A stretch of 64,000 bases of DNA, from contig OY744525.1 of assembly GCA_963556195.1 (NCBI GenBank), positions 25,827,913-25,891,912 of the forward strand, written 5' to 3'. This DNA is from Sepiola atlantica (Eukaryota; Mollusca; Cephalopoda; Sepiida; Sepiolidae). Below the pieces are notes generated by a model that did not search any database, was not told the origin of the DNA, and saw only the letters and a list, made by a program, of their open reading frames with translations. Positions 21,305 through 33,840 of the stretch are shown piece after piece. Position 1 is the first letter of the stretch. Every line of letters begins with the position of its first letter. Both the position numbers and the translations under genes were made by a program.

Positions 21305-23325
21305 GAACCTTAGTAAGAATTATCCATCTCTAGAATATGCATTTCCTTATGTATACTTATAATATATACAGGGTGTTAGGGTTACTTATAATATATGCAA
21401 GGTGTTTCAGTAAAAACGTGACTCATCTAATAACTTTAGTAAAAATTATCCATCTCTAGAATATGCATTTCCTTATGTATACTTATAATATATACAGGGT
21501 GTTAGGGTTACTTATAATATATGCAAGGTGTTTCAGTAAAAACGTGACTCATCTAATAACTTTAGTAAGAATTATCCATCTCTAGAATATGCATTTCCTT
21601 ATGTATACTTATAATATATACAGGGTGTTAGGGTTACTTATAATATATGCAAGGTGTTTCAGTAAAAACGTGACTCATCTAATAACTTTAGTAAAAATTA
21701 TCCATATCTAGAATATGCATTTCCTTATGTATACTTATAATATATACAGGGTGTTAGGGTTACTTATAATATATACAAGGTGTTTCAGTAAAAACATGAC
21801 TAATCTAATAACTTTAGTAAAAATTATCCATCTTTAGAATATGCATTTCCTTATGTATACTTATAATATATACAAGGTGTTAGGGTTACTTATAATATAT
21901 GCAAGGTGTTTCAGTGAAAACGTGATTCATCTAATAACTTTAGTAAAAATTATCTATCTCTAGAATATGCATTTCCTTATGTATACTTATAATATATACA
22001 AGGTGTTAGGGTTACTTATAATATATGCAAGGTGTTTCAGTAAAAACCTGACTCATCTAATAACTTTAGTAAAAATTATCTATCTCTAGAATATGCATTT
22101 CCTTATGTATACTTATAATATATACAAGGTGTTAGGGTTACTTATAATATATGCAAGGTGTTTCAGTAAAAACCTGACTCATCTAATAACTTTAGTAAAA
22201 ATTATCCATCTCTAGAATATGCATTTCCTTATGTATACTTATAATATATACAGGGTGTTAGGGTTACTTATAATATATGCAAGGTGTTTCAGTAAAAACG
22301 TGACTCATCTAATAACTTTAGTAAAAATTATCTATCTCTAGAATATGCATTTCCTTATGTATACTTATAATATATACAAGGTGTTAGGGTTACTTATAAT
22401 ATATGCAAGGTGTTTCAGTAAAAACCTGACTCATCTAATAACTTTAGTAAAAATTATCCATCTCTAGAATATGCATTTCCTTATGTATACTTATAATATA
22501 TACAGGGTGTTAGGGTTACTTATAATATATGCAAGGTGTTTCAGTAAAAACGTGACTCATCTAATAACTTTAGTAAAAATTATCCATCTCTAGAATATGC
22601 ATTTCCTTATGTATACTTATAATATATACAGGGTGTTGGGTTACTTATAATATATGCAAGGTGTTTCAGTAAAAACGTGACTCATCTAATAACTTTAGTA
22701 AAAATTATCTATCTCTAGAATATGCATTTCCTTATGTATACTTATAATATATACAGGGTGTTAGGGTTACTTATAATATATGCAAGGTGTTTCAGTAAAA
22801 ACGTGACTCATCTAATAACTTTAGTAAAAATTATCTATCTCTAGAATATGCATTTCCTTATGTATACTTATAATATATACAGGGTGTTAGGGTTACTTAT
22901 AATATATGCAAGGTGTTTCAGTAAAAACGTGACTCATCTAATAACTTTAGTAAAAATTATATATCTCTAGAATATGCATTTCCTTATGTATACTTATAAT
23001 ATATACAGGGTGTTGGGTTACTTATAATATATGCAAGGTGTTTCAGTAAAAACGTGACTCATCTAATAACTTTAGTAAAAATTATCCATCGTTAGAATAT
23101 GCATTTCCTTATGTATACTTATAATATATACAAGGTGTTAGGGTTACTTATAATATATGCAAGGTGTTTCAGTAAAAACGTGACTCATCTAATAACTTTA
23201 GTAAAAATTATCCATCTCTAGAATATGCATTTCCTTATGTATACTTATAATATATACAGGGTGTTAGGGTTACTTATAATATATGCAAGGTGTTTCAGTA
23301 AAAACGTGACTCATCTAATAACTCC
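21305..23325. repeat. 126-bp tandem array, 16 copies
   Basis: The landmark CA(G/A)GGTGTTAGG first occurs at 21369 and last at 23257, a span of 1888 bases, that is 15 x 126 minus 2. The two missing bases are visible as GTTGGGTT units near 22635 and 23013. The unit carries GGTGTTTCAGTAAAAACGTG and ACTCATCTAATAACTT, resembling a mariner terminal repeat, plus TATAATATATACAGGG. Copies are very homogeneous. No coding frame. Confidence 0.97.
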
Positions 23326-23459
23326 ACCAATATTAATGATATTATTCTGTACGTTCAAAACTGATAGAAAATAGAATAGCGTTTCAAAATTGATAGCAAA
23401 TAGAATAGTGTTTCACAATGATACAAGGAGATGGCATTATCATTAATATTGACAGAGTT

Positions 23460-23775
23460 ATTAAACTCCAAATGGGTATGGTTTAGTAATGAAGCCTATT
23501 ACCATATTCACAGGATTTCTATCTTTGGGTTGTTTTCTGTGGTCTTTGTGTTTGCAATGACAGAACTGAAGGTAGCCATCACTCAGCAGATCTGTGGTAT
23601 AACAATAGAAGAGGGTGTCAGCGTAAGCGACAACTTCGCTCAAAAGCTCCAAGTCTGCCATCAGCGTCACGTAAACATTTAGAACATGTCTTACAAAATT
23701 TTAATTTTATAACAAAAGATACTGAATGAACATTCATTTTGATTGTTATCATTTCAGCTTTTAAGAAATCCAAAG
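23460..23775 (+). pseudogene. Mariner-like transposon relic B (transposase C terminus)
   Basis: Decayed reading with a WFSNEA motif near 23477 (family FSDEAHF) and TELKVAITQQICGITIEE...DNFAQKLQVCHQRH at 23560-23670. Strongly similar to relic A over 21030-21170. It runs directly into the 149-bp array, whose first monomer looks like the natural 3' terminus of this transposon. Confidence 0.75.
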
Positions 23776-26700
23776 TTTTATTATTTTTCTTGTCTGGTTG
23801 ATAAGTTATGAGCATGTAAGTGGGTCACGTTTGTATTGAGACTCCCCTTAAACGCTGTACGAATAGTTAGAGTGAAAGATCGACTGACAGAGCCTCTTAT
23901 AGAAATGCGTGGACACATCCAAACTTTTATTGTCTGTCTTGTCTTGTTCATAAGTGATGAGCATGTAGATGGGTCACGTTTGTATTGAGACACCCCTTAA
24001 ACGCTGTACGAATAGTTAGAGTGAGAGATCGACTGACAGAGCCTCTTATAGAAATGCGTGGACACATCCAAACTTTTATTGTCTTTCTTGTCTTGTTCAT
24101 AAGTGATGAGCATGTAGATGGGTCACGTTTGTATTGAGACACCTCTTAAACGCTGTACGAATAGTTAGAGTGAAAGATCGACTGACAGAGCCTCTTATAG
24201 AAATGCGTGGACACATCCAAACTTTTATTGTCTTTCTTGTCTTGTTCATAAGTGATGAGCATGTAGATGGGTCACGTTTGTATTGAGACACCCCTTAAAC
24301 GCTGTACGAATAGTTAGAGTGAAAGATCGACTGACAGAGCCAGTTATAGAAATGCGTGGACACATCCAAACTTTTATTGTCTTTCTTGTCTTGTTCATAA
24401 GTGATGAGCATGTAGATGGGTCACGTTTGTATTGAGACACCCCTTAAACGCTGTACGAATAGTTAGAGTGAAAGATCGACTGACAGAGCCTCTTATAGAA
24501 ATGCGTGGACACATCCAAACTTTTATTGTCTTTCTTGTCTTGTTCATAAGTGATGAGCATGTAGATGGGTCACGTTTGTATTGAGACACCCCTTAAACGC
24601 TGTATGAATAGTTAGAGTGAAAGATCGACTGACAGAGCCTCTTATAGAAATGCGTGGACACATCCAAACTTTTATTGTCTTTCTTGTCTTGTTCATAAGT
24701 GATGAGCATGTAGATGGGTCACGTTTGTATTGAGACACCCCTTAAACGCTGTACGAATAGTTAGAGTGAAAGATCGACTGACAGAGCCTCTTATAGAAAT
24801 GCGTGGACACATCCAAACTTTTATTGTCTTTCTTGTCTTGTTCATAAGTGATGAGCATGTAGATGGGTCACGTTTGTATTGAGACACCCCTTAAACGCTG
24901 TACGAATAGTTAGAGTGAAAGATCGACTGACAGAGCCTCTTATAGAAATGCGTGGACACGTCCAAACTTTTATTGTCTTTCTTGTCTTGTTCATAAGTGA
25001 TGAGCATGTAGATGGGTCACGTTTGTATTGAGACACCCCTTAAACGCTGTACGAATAGTTAGAGTGAAAGATCGACTGACAGAGCCTCTTATAGAAATGC
25101 GTGGACACATCCAAACTTTTATTGTCTTTCTTGTCTTGTTCATAAGTGATGAGCATGTAGATGGGTCACGTTTGTATTGAGACACCCCTTAAACTCTGTA
25201 CGAATAGTTAGAGTGAAAGATCGACTGACAGAGCCTCTTATAGAAATGCGTGGACACATCCAAACTTTTATTGTCTTTCTTGTCTTGTTCATAAGTGATG
25301 AGCATGTAGATGGGTCACGTTTGTATTGAGACACCCCTTAAACGCTGTACGAATAGTTAGAGTGAAAGATCGACTGACAGAGCCTCTTATAGAAATGCGT
25401 GGACACATCCAAACTTTTATTGTCTGTCTTGTCTTGTTCATAAGTGATGAGCATGTAGATGGGTCACGTTTGTATTGAGACTCCCCTTAAACGCTGTACG
25501 AACAGTTAGAGTGAAAAATCGACTGACAGAGCCTCTTATAGAAATGCGTGGACACATCCAAACTTTTATTGTCTGTCTTGTCTTGTTCATAAGTGATGAG
25601 CATGTAGATGGGTCACGTTTGTATTGAGACTCCCCTTAAACGCTGTACGAACAGTTAGAGTGAAAGATCGACTGACAGAGCCTCTTATAGAAATGCGTGG
25701 ACACATCCAAACTTTTATTGTCTGTCTTGTCTTGTTCATAAGTGATGAGCATGTAGATGGGTCACGTTTGTATTGAGACTCCCCTTAAACGCTGTACGAA
25801 TAGTTAGAGTGAAAGATCGACTGACAGAGCCTCTTATAGAAATGCGTGGACACATCCAAACTTTTATTGTCTTTCTTGTCTTGTTCATAAGTGATGAGCA
25901 TGTAGATGGGTCACGTTTGTATTGAGACTCCCCTTAAACGCTGTACGAATAGTTAGAGTGAAAAATCGACTGACAGAGCCTCTTATAGAAATGCGTGGAC
26001 ACATCCAAACTTTTATTGTCTGTCTTGTCTTGTTCATAAGTGATGAGCATGTAGATGGGTCACGTTTGTATTGAGACTCCCCTTAAACGCTGTACGAATA
26101 GTTAGAGTGAAAGATCGACTGACAGAGCCTCTTATAGAAATGCGTGGACACATCCAAACTTGTATTGTCTTTCTTGTCTTGTTCATAAGTGATGAGCATG
26201 TAGATGGGTCACGTTTGTATTGAGACACCCCTTAAACGCTGTACGAATAGTTAGAGTGAAAGATCGACTGACAGAGCCTCTTATAGAAATGCGTGGACAC
26301 ATCCAAACTTTTATTGTCTTTCTTGTCTTGTTCATAAGTGATGAGCATGTAGATGGGTCACGTTTGTATTGAGACACCCCTTAAACGCTGTACGAATAGT
26401 TAGAGTGAAAAATCGACTGACAGAGCCTCTTATAGAAATGCGTGGACACATCCAAACTTGTATTGTCTTTCTTGTCTTGTTCATAAGTGATGAGCATGTA
26501 GATGGGTCACGTTTGTATTGAGACACCCCTTAAACGCTGTACGAATAGTTAGAGTGAAAGATCGACTGACAGAGCCTCTTATAGAAATGCGTGGACACAT
26601 CCAAACTTTTATTGTCTGTCTTGTCTTGTTCATAAGTGATGAGCATGTAGATGGGTCACGTTTGTATTGAGACTCCCCTTAAACGCTGTACGAATAGTTA

Positions 26701-29700
26701 GAGTGAGAGATCGACTGACAGAGCCTCTTATAGAAATGCGTGGATACATCCAAACTTTTATTGTCTTTCTTGTCGTGTTCATAAGTGATGAGCATGTAGA
26801 TGGGTCACGTTTGTATTGAGACTCCCTTTAAACGCTGTACGAATAGTTAGAGTGAAAGATCGACTGACAGAGCCTCTTATAGAAATGCGTGGACACATCC
26901 AAACTTTTATTGTCTTTCTTGTCTTGTTCATAAGTGATGAGCATGTAGATGGGTCACGTTTGTATTGAGACACCCCTTAAACGCTGTACGAATAGTTAGA
27001 GTGAAAAATCGACTGACAGAGCCTCTTATAGAAATGCGTGGACACATCCAAACTTGTATTGTCTTTCTTGTCTTGTTCATAAGTGATGAGCATGTAGATG
27101 GGTCACGTTTGTATTGAGACACCCCTTAAACGCTGTACGAATAGTTAGAGTGAAAGATCGACTGACAGAGCCTCTTATAGAAATGCGTGGACACATCCAA
27201 ACTTTTATTGTCTGTCTTGTCTTGTTCATAAGTGATGAGCATGTAGATGGGTCACGTTTGTATTGAGACTCCCCTTAAACGCTGTACGAATAGTTAGAGT
27301 GAGAGATCGACTGACAGAGCCTCTTATAGAAATGCGTGGATACATCCAAACTTTTATTGTCTTTCTTGTCGTGTTCATAAGTGATGAGCATGTAGATGGG
27401 TCACGTTTGTATTGAGACTCCCTTTAAACGCTGTACGAATAGTTAGAGTGAAAGATCGACTGACAGAGCCTCTTATAGAAATGCGTGGACACATCCAAAC
27501 TTTTATTGTCTGTCTTGTCCATAAGTGATGAGCATGTAGATGGGTCACGTTTGTATTGAGACTCCCCTTAAACGCTGTACGAATAGTTAGAGTGAAAGAT
27601 CGACTGACAGAGCCTCTTATAGAAATGCGTGGACACATCCAAACTTTTATTGTCTTTCTTGTCTTGTTCATAAGTGATGAGCATGTAGATGGGTCACGTT
27701 TGTATTGAGACTCCCCTTAAACGCTGTACGAATAGTTAGAGTGAAAGATCGACTGACAGAGCCTCTTATAGAAATGCGTGGACACATCCAAACTTTTATT
27801 GTCTTTCTTGTCTTGTTCATAAGTCATGAGCATGTAGATGGGTCACGTTTGTATTGAGACTCCCCTTAAACGCTGTACGAATAGTTAGAGTGAGAGATCG
27901 ACGGACAGAACCTCTTATAGAAATGCGTGGACACATCCAAACTTTTATTGTCTTTCTTGTCTTGTTCATAAGTGATGAGCATGTAGATGGGTCACGTTTG
28001 TATTGAGACACCCCTTAAACGCTGTACGAATAGTTAGAGTGAGAGATCGACGGACAGAACCTCTTATAGAAATGCGTGGACACATCCAAACTTTTATTGT
28101 CTTTCTTGTCTTGTTCATAAGTGATGAGCATGTAGATGGGTCACGTTTGTATTGAGACTCCCCTTAAACGCTGTACGAATAGTTAGAGTGAAAGATCGAC
28201 GGACAGAACCTCTTATAGAAATGCGTGGACACATCCAAACTTTTATTGTCTTTCTTGTCTTGTTCATAAGTGATGAGCATGTAGATGGGTCACGTTTGTA
28301 TTGAGACACCCCTTAAACGCTGTACGAATAGTTAGAGTGAGAGATCGACGGACAGAACCTCTTATAGAAATGCGTGGACACATCCAAACTTTTATTGTCT
28401 TTCTTGTCTTGTTCATAAGTGATGAGCATATAGATGGGTCACGTTTGTATTGAGACTCCCCTTAAACGCTGTACGAATAGTTAGAGTGAGAGATCGACGG
28501 ACAGAGCCTCTTATAGAAATGCGTGGACACATCCAAACTTTTATTGTCTTTCTTGTCTTGTTCATAAGTGATGAGCATGTAGATGGGTCACGTTTGTATT
28601 GAGACTCCCCTTAAACGCTGTACGAATAGTTAGAGTGAAAGATCGACTGACAGAGCCTCTTATAGAAATGCGTGGACACATCCAAACTTTTATTGTCTTT
28701 CTTGTCTTGTTCATAAGTCATGAGCATGTAGATGGGTCACGTTTGTATTGAGACTCCCCTTAAACGCTGTACGAATAGTTAGAGTGAGAGATCGACGGAC
28801 AGAACCTCTTATAGAAATGCGTGGACACATCCAAACTTTTATTGTCTTTCTTGTCTTGTTCATAAGTGATGAGCATGTAGATGGGTCACGTTTGTATTGA
28901 GACACCCCTTAAACGCTGTACGAATAGTTAGAGTGAGAGATCGACGGACAGAACCTCTTATAGAAATGCGTGGACACATCCAAACTGTTATTGTCTTTCT
29001 TGTCGTGTTCATAAGTGATGAGCATGTAGATGGGTCACGTTTGTATTGAGACTCCCTTTAAACGCTGTACGAATAGTTAGAGTGAAAGATCGACTGACAG
29101 AGCCTCTTATAGAAATGCGTGGACACATCCAAACTTTTATTGTCTTTCTTGTCTTGTTCATAAGTGATGAGCATGTAGATGGGTCACGTTTGTATTGAGA
29201 CACCCCTTAAACGCTGTACGAATAGTTAGAGTGAAAAATCGACTGACAGAGCCTCTTATAGAAATGCGTGGACACATCCAAACTTGTATTGTCTTTCTTG
29301 TCTTGTTCATAAGTGATGAGCATGTAGATGGGTCACGTTTGTATTGAGACACCCCTTAAACGCTGTACGAATAGTTAGAGTGAAAGATCGACTGACAGAG
29401 CCTCTTATAGAAATGCGTGGACACATCCAAACTTTTATTGTCTGTCTTGTCTTGTTCATAAGTGATGAGCATGTAGATGGGTCACGTTTGTATTGAGACT
29501 CCCCTTAAACGCTGTACGAATAGTTAGAGTGAGAGATCGACTGACAGAGCCTCTTATAGAAATGCGTGGATACATCCAAACTTTTATTGTCTTTCTTGTC
29601 GTGTTCATAAGTGATGAGCATGTAGATGGGTCACGTTTGTATTGAGACTCCCTTTAAACGCTGTACGAATAGTTAGAGTGAAAGATCGACTGACAGAGCC

Positions 29701-31071
29701 TCTTATAGAAATGCGTGGACACATCCAAACTTTTATTGTCTGTCTTGTCTTGTTCATAAGTGATGAGCATGTAGATGGGTCACGTTTGTATTGAGACTCC
29801 CCTTAAACGCTGTACGAATAGTTAGAGTGAAAGATCGACTGACAGAGCCTCTTATAGAAATGCGTGGACACATCCAAACTTTTATTGTCTTTCTTGTCTT
29901 GTTCATAAGTGATGAGCATGTAGATGGGTCACGTTTGTATTGAGACTCCCCTTAAACGCTGTACGAATAGTTAGAGTGAAAGATCGACTGACAGAGCCTC
30001 TTATAGAAATGCGTGGACACATCCAAACTTTTATTGTCTTTCTTGTCTTGTTCATAAGTCATGAGCATGTAGATGGGTCACGTTTGTATTGAGACTCCCC
30101 TTAAACGCTGTACGAATAGTTAGAGTGAGAGATCGACGGACAGAACCTCTTATAGAAATGCGTGGACACATCCAAACTTTTATTGTCTTTCTTGTCTTGT
30201 TCATAAGTGATGAGCATGTAGATGGGTCACGTTTGTATTGAGACACCCCTTAAACGCTGTACGAATAGTTAGAGTGAGAGATCGACGGACAGAACCTCTT
30301 ATAGAAATGCGTGGACACATCCAAACTTTTATTGTCTTTCTTGTCTTGTTCATAAGTGATGAGCATGTAGATGGGTCACGTTTGTATTGAGACTCCCCTT
30401 AAACGCTGTACGAATAGTTAGAGTGAAAGATCGACGGACAGAACCTCTTATAGAAATGCGTGGACACATCCAAACTTTTATTGTCTTTCTTGTCTTGTTC
30501 ATAAGTGATGAGCATGTAGATGGGTCACGTTTGTATTGAGACACCCCTTAAACGCTGTACGAATAGTTAGAGTGAGAGATCGACGGACAGAACCTCTTAT
30601 AGAAATGCGTGGACACATCCAAACTTTTATTGTCTTTCTTGTCTTGTTCATAAGTGATGAGCATGTAGATGGGTCACGTTTGTATTGAGACTCCCCTTAA
30701 ACGCTGTACGAATAGTTAGAGTGAGAGATCGACGGACAGAACCTCTTATAGAAATGCGTGGACACATCCAAACTTTTATTGTCTTTCTTGTCTTGTTCAT
30801 AAGTGATGAGCATGTAGATGGGTCACGTTTGTATTGAGACACCCCTTAAACGCTGTACGAATAGTTAGAGTGAGAGATCGACGGACAGAACCTCTTATAG
30901 AAATGCGTGGACACATCCAAACTGTTATTGTCTTTCTTGTCGTGTTCATAAGTGATGAGCATGTAGATGGGTCACGTTTGTATTGAGACTCCCCTTAAAC
31001 GCTGTACGAATAGTTAGAGTGAGAGATCGACGGACAGAGCCTCTTATAGCAATGCGTGGACATATCCAAAC
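23776..31071. repeat. 149-bp satellite array, 49 monomers
   Basis: The landmark AGCATGTA is at 23811 in the first monomer and 30958 in the last, a span of 7147 = 48 x 149 minus 5. The missing five bases belong to one short monomer near 27515-27520 (TCTTGTCCATAAG). Each monomer carries GATGGGTCACGTTTGTATTG, CGCTGTACGAATAG, CTTATAGAAATGCGTGG and TTTTATTGTCTTTCTTG. Variants (CACCCC/CTCCCC; CTGACAGAG/CGGACAGAA; TTGTCTTG/TTGTCGTG) are arranged in blocks. A ~64-codon minus-strand open frame recurs but is not coding: 149 is not a multiple of three and each copy ends in a stop. Confidence 0.98.
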
Positions 31072-31529
31072 TGGCTATTAGAGTATTCATAACAACAAGA
31101 TCGCCCGTTTCAATGATAAGCTCTTCGCTGTGTATTTCCTGTAAAATAAACATTAACAAATGCGAATGGACAACATGAGGTGATTATATTATTGGATATT
31201 ATCAGTTTACATTTGATAGATAAATAAAGTTCTTCGGAGGAAACACGTGGCTATAGAAATGCTCAGCATCTTTATCAATTCTTTCATCTGTGAAGATAAG
31301 AAAGTAATTAAAAGTAAACAGAAAGAATTCTCTGCATCTCTATTGGTTACTAAGGGGGGGGGGGGTGAGGTCATCATCCATCGGAAAATGGCGAGTCATG
31401 ACAAAGCCATATTTTGATGGGATTATGCCATTACAATAGATAAGGAAATCCAAACCCGGAAGGGAAATAAGGAATTTGTATTTAAGTAGTATTTGCTTAT
31501 CAAGGATTAATGGGTTCTTCATTAACGAA

Positions 31530-31530
<1 letters not shown>
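31072..31530. other. Unassigned sequence after the satellite
   Basis: Contains a G run at 31353-31365. Nothing else recognised. Confidence 0.4.

Positions 31531-31585
<55 letters not shown>
31531..31585. repeat. (TA)n microsatellite
   Basis: About 27 TA units. Confidence 0.97.
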
Positions 31586-31589
<4 letters not shown>

Positions 31590-31994
31590 TCCGGTAAAGT
31601 AAAAATCGACAGGATAAAAATCCAAAGAATTTCAACCAGGCTTATAAAGAGTGCTAAGTATCAAATAGAGATTTTATATATAATTAATTTTTTATACAGA
31701 TATGTACAGACATGTTCTTTCCAAATATGACCTGATGGAAGGATCAGATTCTCTTTCCTCCTGATGAGATCTCAGTTTCTAACAGCTGTTGATCGATAAC
31801 ATCGACATGCCAGTGTCGCAGATTATGTACATGTTTGTATGAATAAAAAAAATAATTATGTATATATATATATATATATATTAAGTTACATAGTTTTGTT
31901 ATTGTTTTTACTGACGATAGAAACAGCATTGTTTTTCCGTCATGCTGATGACGGCTGATAGCCAGAAATACGTGTCCACAGATTACTTTACTTT

Positions 31995-32030
<36 letters not shown>
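31590..32030 (-). repeat. Dispersed repeat C, copy 1
   Basis: Shares CCTGATGAGATCTCAGTTT, TGTTGATCGATAACATCGAC and ATGCCAGTGTCGCAGATT with 47735-48175. It also holds a hairpin CCGTCATGCTGATGACGG at 31937-31954 and ends in TTTACTTTAC plus (TA)n (31999-32029). Class unknown. Confidence 0.6.
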
Positions 32031-32032
<2 letters not shown>

Positions 32033-32035
32033 GAG

Positions 32036-33240
32036 AAAAGTTCAATTAGATTCCAAAAGCCAAGATTTTTTTGATTTTTCTTACAAAGCATTTTTCAAAA
32101 CAAACATCTATCAGTGTAAATTATTTTACGAATCGTTTCGCTTAAAGCAAACCAAACAACATTATTGGATATGTTCACCTCTCAAGCTCGTCAGAAAAAG
32201 TACATGAAAATTTCTCAATTTAAAAAAGATTACAACGTATTTTAAGATGGAAGACAAACGTTCAGAAGAAAAACTTTGAACTCACATGCGACCCTCAGAG
32301 GTCCGTCATCTTGAATCGACACTTCAGAGTTAGCAACATAAATCACGCAACCTATTACAGCAATTTTAATTTAGTTTAATTCTTTCTATTTTTGCAAGTG
32401 ACACTTATTGTTCATCTATAAAGTACTTATATATGCTCTGTTGTTACTGGTTAACATTCATCGAGCTTAAATTGGAAGAGGTTAGTAAATATAAAGTATT
32501 GAAAGTATATGCTAAAACATATTTTCACAATAATATATATATTCTTCATTAACGAATATGTATATTTTTTTTTACTTTACTTGTTATATACTAAGAAAAA
32601 GTAAGTATGTTAAAAAACATGAAATCCTACCATCATGTATAAAAAAGGGTTAGTTCCCCTAATTATCTCTCTCTGTCCACTGTGACACTGAATTGCCCTT
32701 GTATTCTGTTCTATAGGATATACTACCTCCCCTACGGATCATAAAGGAATGGTTACGTCTTTCTTATATATTAGCTGTCAGACAGACAATGCGTCAGTAT
32801 TTATATGAATTCTTTGATCGAATAAATATACTATTATCAAAGTATTTGACTTTCTCTTATTCGCTATTATTACATATCTCCTAATTCTTCTCATGTGGGT
32901 AGTTGGACACTTACCATGACATTAAATATTCCAAAATAGCCGTATCTGATTATGCAAGACAATTCTCCTTGCTCAATCACCAGGCATTTAATTTTGGTAG
33001 GCTGAAGGCAAAAAAACAACTTTATTTGTCCTCTTTTTGAATGCGACTGCAGTCCAATCAAAACCCTAAGGAACCTTCTGTTGAATCAATCACATTCAGG
33101 AATCCGTCTTATCTGACCTTAAATGGACACATTTTATTAATAGTTGGTATTTTAATTAGCAAACACATAAGACATTTCTTGTATTCTAATTTAATAGATA
33201 TATTATCATTTATCTTGTGTTTTCTTCTCTATGCTTTATT
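32036..33240. other. Unassigned AT-rich sequence
   Basis: No gene recognised. The part 32680-32880 has loosely LTR-like features (AATAAATA, pyrimidine-rich end), but I find no partner LTR or target duplication. Confidence 0.35.
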
Positions 33241-33244
33241 TCAG

Positions 33245-33324
33245 CATTTTCCAACATTCAGCAAGCAACAAGCAAAGCATTCTTTGCCAGATTCGCTTCA
33301 CATACAGACAAAACCTTCTTGCAG
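33245..33324 (+). other. Candidate 80-bp internal exon
   Basis: Preceded by a pyrimidine-rich tract ending TTTATTTCAG and followed by GTGAGT, a strong splice donor. All three frames are open; the frame ending in phase 0 at the donor reads FSNIQQATSKAFFARFASH onward and looks protein-like. No neighbouring exon was identified, and chance matches to splice sites are common, so this is a lead only. Confidence 0.25.
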
Positions 33325-33429
33325 GTGAGTAATCAATGAGTCATAAACTCTTAGAATATGGTTGCATTTTGAGAACAACAAAATGTAGTTTTTATGTTTT
33401 TTCATTTCACTTATAAAATATTACTTATT

Positions 33430-33840
33430 AAATCATAGGGTAATGCCCCCCCCCCCTGGAATTGTTAATAAAATTCACAATCCTTTCTACAATCCAACTA
33501 TATTTGGTACAAATAAACCAGTCTGTGCCTGACTTGTCCACCAAATTTTAGCCATGAATGTCCAACAGTGTTTGTTTTATACACATTCATTCATATAGAG
33601 GGCATTTTGGCGATTGTCTGTTAGGAGATGTGATCCTGAAAAGGCTTCACACCACCTGACCTTTATTCCTTATATTTTTATCTGTGGGGCTATCTCCAAG
33701 ATAATGTCTATCAAAACAATCCCCAGACTATTCCTAAACTGAAGGGGGCTATCGCATCCCAAACCAGGGTAGTTCCAAGAGAAGTGTATGTCAGAGTTAT
33801 TGATAATTTTGAATGCCATGTCCAAGTATTTTTTATCATT
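33430..33840 (+). pseudogene. Mariner-like transposon relic C
   Basis: Begins with the family block GTTAATAAAATTCACAATCC. Then comes a decayed transposase end: PPDLYSLYFYLWGYLQDN, NNPQTIPKLKGAI and VYVRVIDNFE. This is the clearest coding relic of the family and shows the (S)PDL..(D)FYLWG catalytic neighbourhood of mariner-type enzymes. Confidence 0.8.

Noticed and set aside
23776..31071. Recurrent 64-codon open frame in the 149-bp satellite as a protein-coding repeat gene
   Set aside because: The period is not a multiple of three, every copy stops, and the frame shifts from monomer to monomer; openness is a by-product of repetition.
23776..31071. CRISPR array
   Set aside because: Units are contiguous with no unique spacers, and the setting is animal DNA.
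32680..32880. Solo LTR
   Set aside because: TG/CA ends can be drawn but no target duplication, primer site or second copy supports them.
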